8,694 bases of DNA from an uncultured Lachnospiraceae bacterium (GTDB taxonomy: Bacteria; Bacillota_A; Clostridia; Lachnospirales; Lachnospiraceae). Below the pieces are notes generated by a model. That model searched no databases, was not told where the DNA came from, and saw nothing but the letters and a program-made list of their open reading frames with translations. The stretch covers positions 1 to 8,694 of the forward strand of contig CAMOGO010000038.1 in assembly GCA_946614075.1 (NCBI GenBank). The letters are read 5' to 3'. Position numbers and translations under genes: made by a program. Shown here in pieces: positions 1-5,274 of the stretch (the stretch's first letter is position 1; each line of letters starts with the position of its first letter).

Positions 1-3
1 CTT

Positions 4-35
4 GTGTGTCAATGAGAACCGTCCCCTCTGTCACG
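4..35. repeat. Candidate REP-like palindromic element at the window edge
   Basis: The stretch contains GAGAACCGTCCCCTC flanked by partly complementary arms (TGTGTCAAT on the left, TGTCAC on the right). From memory, sequences built around AGAACCGTCCCC with TGTGTCA-type arms are scattered through many Firmicute genomes as REP-like palindromes tied to IS200-like (Y1/RAYT) transposases. It lies just downstream of the MFS stop codon, a usual place for such elements. The pairing here is imperfect, only one copy is visible, and there is no transposase in the window, so this is a resemblance only. Confidence 0.35.
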
Positions 36-42
36 CCTCGAC

Positions 43-1335
43 TTACTGTTCTCGGTTGTAGATCCAACTGACTTCTTCGCGGTTGCCTCCGATCACGACG
101 ATCGCTGCGGCCACGCACATCAGCATCGCGCACATGAGGACAATCCGCTCCGGCAGAAACAGGGTAAATACGCCTGCCGCCAGCTCGCCTCCCAAGGCGC
201 CAAGCGTGCTGATCATGTTGAAGGCGCCGTTAAAACGGCCCTTTTTCTCATCCGGCACATAGCTCTGCGTAGCGGAGATCCGGATCGTGTAGCTCGTGAC
301 ACCGCCAAGGCCCACAATGAAGCAAAGCAGCATCATGACCGGTACCGGGCAGAACAGATAGAAACCCTCGTTGAGACTGATGATGATGTAGACCGCGAGA
401 GCAATCCAGTACTTCCACGCGACGGGCAGCTTCAGCCGGTAATGGACCGCGCCGCCGATGGCACGCCCGGCCAGAGACATTCCCCAGACGATCATGTAGA
501 TGTACTCGCCATTCTGGAAATTGTACTTGAAGAACGGCAGCGTGATGACGCTGGATACACCGCCGCAGATCGCGGAAAAGCCAAAGTAAATCGCGATGGC
601 GAGCAGGCCTTTTTCGGAGAACAGGTAGGTAAAACCCTCCTTGATGTCCTCGAGCACCTGCCGGCCATAGCGCCTGTCCTCTCTTGCGGTCTGTTTCTGC
701 TTCTCGATGTAGGCCTCATCCGCCCCAATCCGGGTTTCCATCACGGCTGCCACGAAGAAGCACACGGCATTGACTCCGAGCAGAGGCGCCAGTCCGATCT
801 GCTTGTAAAAGAAGGTCGAGACCGGGACCATCACAGCCGACAAAGTCTCCAGGACACTGGCGATCGAGTATGCCTTCTGGAAATTTCCCTCGGTGATGAG
901 GAGCGGGTAAAAGCTCTCGTAGGCCACCATGTAAATGCTGTGGATCGATCCGATGATGAAGCAGTACACCGCAAATATCGGGAAGGAAAACCAACCCCGG
1001 CTCAGCACGACTGCCATCAGCGCGTAAAGCCCTGCCGAGATAAAATCCAGCGTGTAGATCGTTTTTTTCCGGGAGAAACGGTCCAGCACCGCGCCGGAGA
1101 TGATCGGCATGAAAAGCTGAGGCAGAGTGAAGCACGCGACATAGATCGCATACAGCATCGTCGACTCGGAAATGTCGAGCACCATCAGGCTCATCGCAAA
1201 GCCCGACATGGAATTGCCCAGCATCGAAACGACGCTTCCCAGCGTGATGATCGTAAAATCCTTTGTCCAAAGCGGATTGGGCGTTTGCCCCTGCCCCGCA
1301 TTACTCTTGTTGTTTTCCTGCCATTCCGTACTCAT
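43..1335 (-). CDS. MFS transporter, DHA3-like drug exporter family
   Basis: This 430-residue protein has the size and pattern of a 12-helix major facilitator: hydrophobic helices from about residue 27 to 420, split by a charged central loop near residues 215-240. The cytoplasmic loop between helices 2 and 3 holds the family signature GAVLDRFSRKK (about 81-91). The second half has the VPDEKKGRFNG stretch seen in DHA3 antiporters related to macrolide exporters such as MefA. By family it would be a proton-driven exporter in the cytoplasmic membrane; the substrate cannot be told. I chose the ATG at 1335 (MSTEWQ), which has AAGG eight bases upstream. A TTG at 1374 would add 13 residues but runs through a repeated operator-like motif, so it is less likely. 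No regulator gene is adjacent. Confidence 0.9.
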   Translation of the reverse strand: MSTEWQENNKSNAGQGQTPNPLWTKDFTIITLGSVVSMLGNSMSGFAMSLMVLDISESTMLYAIYVACFTLPQLFMPIISGAVLDRFSRKKTIYTLDFISAGLYALMAVVLSRGWFSFPIFAVYCFIIGSIHSIYMVAYESFYPLLITEGNFQKAYSIASVLETLSAVMVPVSTFFYKQIGLAPLLGVNAVCFFVAAVMETRIGADEAYIEKQKQTAREDRRYGRQVLEDIKEGFTYLFSEKGLLAIAIYFGFSAICGGVSSVITLPFFKYNFQNGEYIYMIVWGMSLAGRAIGGAVHYRLKLPVAWKYWIALAVYIIISLNEGFYLFCPVPVMMLLCFIVGLGGVTSYTIRISATQSYVPDEKKGRFNGAFNMISTLGALGGELAAGVFTLFLPERIVLMCAMLMCVAAAIVVIGGNREEVSWIYNREQ

Positions 1336-1340
1336 TTGTA

Positions 1341-1391
1341 ATACCTTGATAATTACTGAAAACTCTATGAGCAAATACCTTGATGATTACT
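1341..1391. promoter_or_regulatory. Duplicated operator-like motif over the MFS ribosome binding site
   Basis: The 17-bp motif ATACCTTGATNATTACT occurs at 1341-1357 and again at 1375-1391, exactly 34 bp apart with one mismatch. On the coding strand the proximal copy reads GTAAT-N9-ATTAC (a dyad) and contains the AAGG used as Shine-Dalgarno. Two copies upstream of an efflux gene suggest a repressor site, possibly of the MarR type that often controls such exporters. No protein in the window can be assigned as the regulator, and I see no clear -35/-10 pair, so the role is inferred. Confidence 0.4.
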
Positions 1392-1440
1392 CAAACGATA
1401 TCTAATCAGGCCATGTCCCGGCAAGTTCCGGATTAATCTC

Positions 1441-1606
1441 CTAGGTCAGGGTTTGATCTGGTTCAGGATTCGGCCAGGCTCAGTCAGCTTTGGATCAGCC
1501 CCTATGTTAGGATTTGATCGGGCTCAAGGTTTGGCGAGACTCAGTCAGCTTTGGATCAGCCCCTATGTTAGGGTTTGATCGGGCTCAGGGTTTGGCGAGA
1601 CTCAGC
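1441..1606. repeat. 61-bp tandem repeat, about 2.7 copies
   Basis: Three copies begin at 1441, 1502 and 1563. Copies 2 and 3 are nearly identical over the shared part, copy 1 is more diverged, and copy 3 breaks off near 1606 after GCGAGACTCAG. Each unit starts with a small palindrome, best preserved in copy 3 as CCCTA-TGT-TAGGG (1561-1573). It is flanked by a wider inverted pair AGCCC...GGGCT. No open frame runs through the array and it matches no insertion-sequence end that I recognise. It lies in the gene-free stretch upstream of the MFS gene. Confidence 0.85.
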
Positions 1607-1820
1607 ACATACTGCCACCAGATCGTCCCGGCGCCGTACCGGCTCCAGAGCTCGACAGGCAGAAAAAGCAGATGAAAAGAAGCAGGAACAGGCAGGTGCG
1701 GAGCACCATTCCCTGCGTCCTTATGCCTTTCGAATCTGTCCACCTCGCATTATGATATTCCTGACCCTGCTTATCCATATTCATTTGCCTTAAGGAATGT
1801 CGCTCCTGAACTCTTCTCAT
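1602..1820 (-). other. Short open frame of doubtful coding status
   Basis: A 72-codon frame includes a hydrophobic stretch (MVLRTCLFLLLFICFFCLSS) resembling a signal peptide or single membrane helix. It ends at a TGA inside the last 61-bp repeat copy. A second frame over 1600-1660 reads VELWSRYGAGTIWWQYVLSL before stopping, so a one-base shift near 1668 would join two protein-like halves. No convincing ribosome binding site or family match was seen. It may be a decayed gene remnant or chance. Confidence 0.15.
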
Positions 1821-1835
1821 ACCGATTTTTCTTGA

Positions 1836-2308
1836 AAGTCAATGTCACTCCCCCTTATCGGGGATTGTGCATTGACTTCCTCAATCTCTTTCCTGCTTCC
1901 TTTTCCGAAAAGTCAATGTCAGTTCCCCCTTATTGGGATTGTGCATTGACTTCCTCAATCTCTTTCCTGCTTCCTTTTCCAAAAAGTCAATGTCATTTCC
2001 CTTTACAGGGATTTTGCATTGACTTCTGGCCACCGACAATCTGACCACAATCCCGGAAAATCAATGTCGCATGCCATCTCAGGGGGTGATACATTGACAT
2101 TTCCCAATTACCACTTCTTTGCTGATCAATGTAGCATTCTGTTTTCAAGACTTTACATTGACTTTTTCATTTTCTTATCTGATTTCAAGTCAGGAAGTTC
2201 AATGTTATATCCCGATCTTATATTGTTTTCATTGACATTCTCCACTTCGAAGGTAATCTGACTCCAAGCGAATCAATGTCATTTCATATATCTGGAATTG
2301 CACATTGA
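1836..2308. repeat. Array of seven phased imperfect inverted repeats (hairpin units)
   Basis: Seven units of 36-43 bp lie at 1836-1878, 1910-1952, 1984-2025, 2061-2097, 2126-2161, 2199-2235 and 2273-2308. Each begins with TCAATGT (in units 1-3 inside AAGTCAATG) and ends with the complement ACATTGA, GCATTGA or TCATTGA (units 1-3: CATTGACTT). The left half-sites start at 1839, 1913, 1987, 2061, 2126, 2199 and 2273, so steps are 74, 74, 74, 65, 73 and 74 bp. The distance from left to right half-site is 29 or 30 bp in every unit. Loops and linkers differ except between units 1 and 2. Inner stems also form, for example TCCCC/GGGGA in unit 1, TCCC/GGGA in units 2-3, ATAT/ATAT in unit 6 and CA-TTC/GAA-TG in unit 7. 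No gene overlaps it and no cas gene is near. Function unknown: structured RNA, protein-binding array or palindrome family are all possible. Confidence 0.9.
1879..1981. repeat. Recent 74-bp duplication inside the hairpin array
   Basis: The linker after unit 1 (1879-1906) and the linker after unit 2 (1953-1980) share a 28-bp pyrimidine-rich stretch without a mismatch. The hairpins before them are also close copies. Later linkers share little beyond a tendency to pyrimidines on the plus strand. This marks one unit-plus-linker as a recent tandem duplication, whereas the others are old. Confidence 0.8.
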
Positions 2309-2388
2309 CTTCCGGCGCCACCGGATGGTTTTGAGGCAAGCCGAGGACCTGTTAGAACCTTTTCTCCGTGTTTCTATCAAGAGGCCGG

Positions 2389-3057
2389 TCAATACTTCTC
2401 CAGCAGCTTGAGCAGCTGGCCCTCGGAGGTGCCCAGCTCGAACTTCATGCCAGCCGCGATGGCGCCGTTGACATTCGCCTGACGGTCGTCAAAAAAGACG
2501 CTCTCCTCAGCTTTCAAGCCATAGGTGTCGAGCAGATACCGGTAAATCCGAATGTCCGGCTTGCACATGTGAATCTTGTAGGAGACCACCTCTCCGTCCA
2601 TATCCGCATGAAAGGGGGCATCGTGTGTATGCGCGTTGTAGAGAACCTCAGAGTAGTTGGAAAGGATGAACATGTGATATCCCTTTTGCTTCAGCTCGTG
2701 GACGCGTGCCCAGACCCGCGGGCGGCCGACGTGCATCAGCTCAGGATGGGTCATGAAATATTCCACGGCGTCAGCATCCTCTGGGTAGCATTTTTTCATC
2801 CCGGCTATAATCGTCTCCTGTGACTCCGTGCCGTAGTCCATGACGCCCCAGTAAGGATTGTCCAGAAGCCCGCGGCCGACCCGATGGGCATCCTCCGGCG
2901 ACAGACCGTAGTCGATCAGCAGGTCCTCCCAGCGGTAGCTCATCAATACCTGGCCCACGTCAAACACCAGATTTCTGATTCCCGCCATCATCGTGGCGCT
3001 GCCTTCTTTTCCTGCTGTCTCCGTCACAGTACCAGTTTCGTTTTTCATCGTTTCCAT
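2389..3057 (-). CDS. HAD-superfamily hydrolase (YihX-like phosphatase)
   Basis: A 222-residue protein with all four haloacid-dehalogenase motifs in order: motif I FDVGQVL with the nucleophile Asp near residue 33, motif II FILSNYS (about 130-136), motif III Lys in CKPD (about 166), and motif IV FFDDRQANVNGA (Asp 190/191). A Gly where many HADs have the second motif-I Asp is normal for the YihX branch (FDLGNV), which dephosphorylates small sugar phosphates; the substrate here is unknown. It would be a soluble Mg2+-dependent cytoplasmic enzyme. Start choice is uncertain: AAGGAG abuts an ATG at 3069 with no spacing, so I prefer the ATG at 3057, 12 bases downstream. A start near 2991 just before the conserved IRNLVFD is also possible. 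It stands alone between two repeat-bearing spacers. Confidence 0.9.
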   Translation of the reverse strand: METMKNETGTVTETAGKEGSATMMAGIRNLVFDVGQVLMSYRWEDLLIDYGLSPEDAHRVGRGLLDNPYWGVMDYGTESQETIIAGMKKCYPEDADAVEYFMTHPELMHVGRPRVWARVHELKQKGYHMFILSNYSEVLYNAHTHDAPFHADMDGEVVSYKIHMCKPDIRIYRYLLDTYGLKAEESVFFDDRQANVNGAIAAGMKFELGTSEGQLLKLLEKY

Positions 3058-3089
3058 GCGTTCTTGCATCTCCTTGTATTCGTTACCAA

Positions 3090-3117
3090 TTTCTATTCTC
3101 TAGGAACAAAGTGTCAC
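3090..3117 (-). promoter_or_regulatory. Candidate promoter of the HAD hydrolase gene
   Basis: Read on the minus strand, GTGACA (3112-3117) lies 16 bases before TAGAAA (3090-3095): five of six and four of six matches to sigma-70 consensus. It sits about 20 bases upstream of the AAGGAG ribosome binding site. The -10 is mediocre, so this is a candidate only. Confidence 0.35.
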
Positions 3118-3150
3118 CCTAAAGCATCCCAGCATTCCTTAACCCTTTAA

Positions 3151-3252
3151 CCCGGAAATCCCTTTATTCCTTTGGCTTGCTTAACCCGGAAATTCCTTTA
3201 TTCCTTTGGCTTGCTTAACCCGGAAATTCCTTTATTTCCTGGACTTGCTTAG
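3151..3252. repeat. 34-bp tandem repeat, three copies
   Basis: Copies start at 3151, 3185 and 3219, each opening with CCCGGAAAT and closing with a variant of CTTGCTTAA. Copies 1 and 2 differ at one position; copy 3 has a few changes (TTTCCTGGAC). Copies 2 and 3 contain the odd palindrome GGAA-A-TTCC. More diverged partial matches may flank the array on both sides. It fills the spacer between the peptidase stop and the HAD promoter. No coding frame or terminator was seen in it. Confidence 0.85.
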
Positions 3253-3292
3253 TATCCTGCGGACTCCTTCATCCCTTTGGATCTTTTATGTG

Positions 3293-3919
3293 CTAATCTT
3301 TCATTCTTGCCATCAGCTCCGCGCCGTGAACCTTCAACCACTCTTTGGCGGTTTTGTAATCCGGCATGACCCGCTCTACCTGTGCCCAGAACCTTGGGGA
3401 ATGGTTCATCTCGAGCCGGTGGCAGAGCTCGTGGACGATCACGTAGTCGCGCACATGCTCCGGAGCGAGCATCAGCAGGCAGTTGAAATTCAGGTTGCCT
3501 TTGCCGCTGCAGCTGCCCCACTTGGTGCGCTGGTTCCGGATCGTGATCCGAGAGTAGGTCACCCCGACAAGCTTCGCGTATTCTGCCGTTTTTTGCGGAA
3601 AGTAGACCATTGCCTCTTTCGCCAGCTTCTGAATCTCGGCAAAGGTGAGCTTTTCAGGCTCTGGCTCCGGGTCTAGGCCCGCCTGGAGCCTTGCCTGGCG
3701 CTTCGCTTCTTTTTCAGCCTCTATCTGGGCTTTTTTCTGCGCCTGCTTTTCCAGGTGTGTCAAGATCCAGTTTCTTTTCTGCTCCAGCAGGCGATTGATT
3801 TCCGCCTTGGATACCCTGTATGGGGCGCGGACAAGGAGCTTCCCGTCCGCCGTAATTTCGAGCCCGATCGTCCGCCTGGCGGAACGGATCAGGTCGTATG
3901 TCAATTCAAAATCGTTCAT
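3293..3919 (-). CDS. YgjP-family zinc metallopeptidase (DUF45, SprT/WSS1-like)
   Basis: A 208-residue protein ending in the YgjP-type metallopeptidase domain. The catalytic motif HELCH lies at about 163-167, with the third zinc ligand His in NHSPRFW (about 173). Just before it is the family signature RNQRTKWGSCSGKGNLNFN (about 128-146). Residues about 50-90 form a charged, Lys/Glu-rich segment that is probably helical and separates an N-terminal beta region from the catalytic part. Relatives are soluble and resemble proteases acting on DNA-protein crosslinks, but the substrate of bacterial YgjP proteins is not settled. The start is odd: the ATG at 3919 (MNDFEL) lies only nine bases past the terminator hairpin, and the nearest strong ribosome site, GGGAGG, is about 22 bases away inside that hairpin. 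A GTG at 3955 would start within the hairpin and is unlikely. Confidence 0.88.
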   Translation of the reverse strand: MNDFELTYDLIRSARRTIGLEITADGKLLVRAPYRVSKAEINRLLEQKRNWILTHLEKQAQKKAQIEAEKEAKRQARLQAGLDPEPEPEKLTFAEIQKLAKEAMVYFPQKTAEYAKLVGVTYSRITIRNQRTKWGSCSGKGNLNFNCLLMLAPEHVRDYVIVHELCHRLEMNHSPRFWAQVERVMPDYKTAKEWLKVHGAELMARMKD

Positions 3920-3928
3920 ATTATTTAT

Positions 3929-3962
3929 AAAAGCCGTGCTTCCTCCCGGGAGCACGGCTTTT
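3929..3962 (-). terminator. Intrinsic terminator of the HMA-Ddh gene
   Basis: AAAAGCCGTGCT (3929-3940) pairs perfectly with AGCACGGCTTTT (3951-3962) around a 10-base loop, giving a 12-bp stem with A/T ends. It lies 12 bases after the dehydrogenase stop codon. On the minus strand the stem is followed by TATAAATAAT. The A and T tracts on both sides would let it work in either direction. Confidence 0.85.
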
Positions 3963-3974
3963 TCAAGTCATTCT

Positions 3975-5171
3975 TTACAGCAGGGTGTGGCGAAGCTCGT
4001 CGCCGCTCTTAGCGCTCAGGTAAGCCGGGGCGATATCAAAGATCGTACGGCAGCCGCACTGGCCCTCGCTCGCCAGACGGTACGCTGCACGAGCGTAGGC
4101 GGTCAGGACAGAGCCGGTGAACTCCGGGTTGGAGTCCAGCTTCAGGCTGTACTCGACGATATGATGGTTCTCCTTGTTGATGCCGGTCACGCCGCTGCGC
4201 AGGACAAAGCCGCCGTGAGGCAGGCCGCTGTGGTCGCGCTTCATCTCCTCCTCGGTGATGAAGGTGACTGTCGTGTCGTAGTCTGCGAAATAGTTCGGCA
4301 TCGTCTTGATCTCTTCCTCGATGCGGGCCAGGTCAGCGCCTTCCTCGGCAACGACGAAGCACTCGCGGGTGTGCTGCTGTCTTGCGGTAAACTCAGGTGT
4401 CTCACCGCCGCGGACTGCCTCGACGGCAGCATCAACCGGTACGGTGTACTGTCTGGCATCCTTGACTCCGGCGATCCGGCGGATGGCATCGGAGTGGCCC
4501 TGGCTTACGCCGCGGCCCCAGAAGGTGTAGTTCTTGCCCTCAGGCATGACAGCGTCGGAAACCATGCGGAACAGGGAGAACATACCCGGATCCCAGCCTA
4601 CGGAGATCACGCCGATCTTGCCGGCTGCCTTGGCGGCTGCGTCGACGTTGGCAAAATGCTCGCCGATGCGTGCGTGGGTGTCGAAGCTGTCGACGACGTT
4701 GAACATGCTGGCGTACTTCGGAGTCTGGACCGGCAGGTCAGTCGCGCTGCCGCCGCCCAGGACGAGTACGTCGATCTTGTCCTGCCAGGACTCGATCTCA
4801 TCTACCTTGACGACCGGAACGCCCTCGGTGCGGATCGCAACCTTAGACGGATCGCGGCGGGTAAAGACAGCGACCAGAGAAAGATCCGGGTTCTGACGGA
4901 TCGCGCTCTCAACGCCGCGAGCCAGGTTACCATAGCCGAGAAGGGCAATGCGGACAACCTTGCCGCATCCGCAAACCTCATATTTGCCGATGGCTGCAAC
5001 TGCCCCGGTCAGTGCCTCATCCGTGACATCCTTGCACAGCTCTACGACAGCACTTGCCGTCACGCGGTCAGCCTTTGCGCAGACCACGCCGTCTACTGCC
5101 TCAAGAGCCTCCTTGACGCGAGCCTCACAGTGCTCACAGCCCATACCTTTTACTCTGATCCATTTCTGCAT
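3975..5171 (-). CDS. ddh: meso-Diaminopimelate D-dehydrogenase with N-terminal HMA metal-binding domain
   Basis: A 398-residue fusion. Residues 1-66 form a heavy-metal-associated (HMA, CopZ-like) domain with GMGCEHC (Cys12, Cys15) and a typical ending GKYEV. Residues about 71-398 are a full-length meso-diaminopimelate dehydrogenase (EC 1.4.1.16), which reductively aminates tetrahydrodipicolinate with NADPH and ammonia to meso-DAP for lysine and peptidoglycan. Landmarks are LLGYGNLARG (77-86, Rossmann loop), FTRRDP (103-108), GGGSATDLP (139-147), GWDPGMFS (192-199), TFWGRGVSQGHSDAIRRI (216-233), MPNYFADYDT (291-300) and HSGLPHGGFV (314-323). The frame is unbroken and has no ATG, GTG or TTG near the junction, so the enzyme cannot be translated separately. 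Extra cysteines sit in the linker (CGCG, 67-70) and near the C terminus (CGC, 372-374). AAAGGA lies nine bases before the ATG. The domain assignments are firm; what the HMA part does is unknown. Confidence 0.93.
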   Translation of the reverse strand: MQKWIRVKGMGCEHCEARVKEALEAVDGVVCAKADRVTASAVVELCKDVTDEALTGAVAAIGKYEVCGCGKVVRIALLGYGNLARGVESAIRQNPDLSLVAVFTRRDPSKVAIRTEGVPVVKVDEIESWQDKIDVLVLGGGSATDLPVQTPKYASMFNVVDSFDTHARIGEHFANVDAAAKAAGKIGVISVGWDPGMFSLFRMVSDAVMPEGKNYTFWGRGVSQGHSDAIRRIAGVKDARQYTVPVDAAVEAVRGGETPEFTARQQHTRECFVVAEEGADLARIEEEIKTMPNYFADYDTTVTFITEEEMKRDHSGLPHGGFVLRSGVTGINKENHHIVEYSLKLDSNPEFTGSVLTAYARAAYRLASEGQCGCRTIFDIAPAYLSAKSGDELRHTLL

Positions 5172-5274
5172 TTGTTTCTGTCCTTTCTTGATAGCTAATA
5201 TCTGCTGCCGCCAGTTCCATAAAGGGTCCGGCTCATCGCAATCTCATTTATCGATCCTATCCTTCCCGGAACAC

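Noticed and set aside
442..1341. Plus-strand 299-codon frame
   Set aside because: Antisense to the MFS gene, rich in His, Arg and Asp as expected for a GC-rich shadow, with no family resemblance.
1832..2044. Plus-strand 70-codon frame
   Set aside because: It is made wholly of hairpin units 1-3 and their linkers; the internal amino-acid repetition simply mirrors the DNA repeat, and there is no ribosome site.
1836..2308. CRISPR array
   Set aside because: The repeated parts are only about 7-11 bases and alternate in orientation; there is no identical 24-37 bp repeat, one linker is duplicated, and no cas gene is present.
1836..2308. Integron attC array
   Set aside because: No GTTRRRY/RYYYAAC ends, no gene cassettes between the palindromes and no integrase in the window.
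2309..2388. Terminator after the HAD gene
   Set aside because: Only short, weak pairings such as CCGG...CCGG are present, and no T-run follows on the minus strand.
3920..3955. GTG start adding 12 residues to the YgjP protein
   Set aside because: The extension would be encoded by the terminator hairpin itself and has no ribosome site before it.
3645..5198. Plus-strand 517-codon frame
   Set aside because: It is the antisense shadow of the peptidase and HMA-Ddh genes, crosses the terminator, and has no recognisable domain.
5172..5274. Lysine riboswitch or promoter upstream of the HMA-Ddh gene
   Set aside because: The 103-base gap is too short for a lysine riboswitch, and no convincing -35/-10 pair was found.
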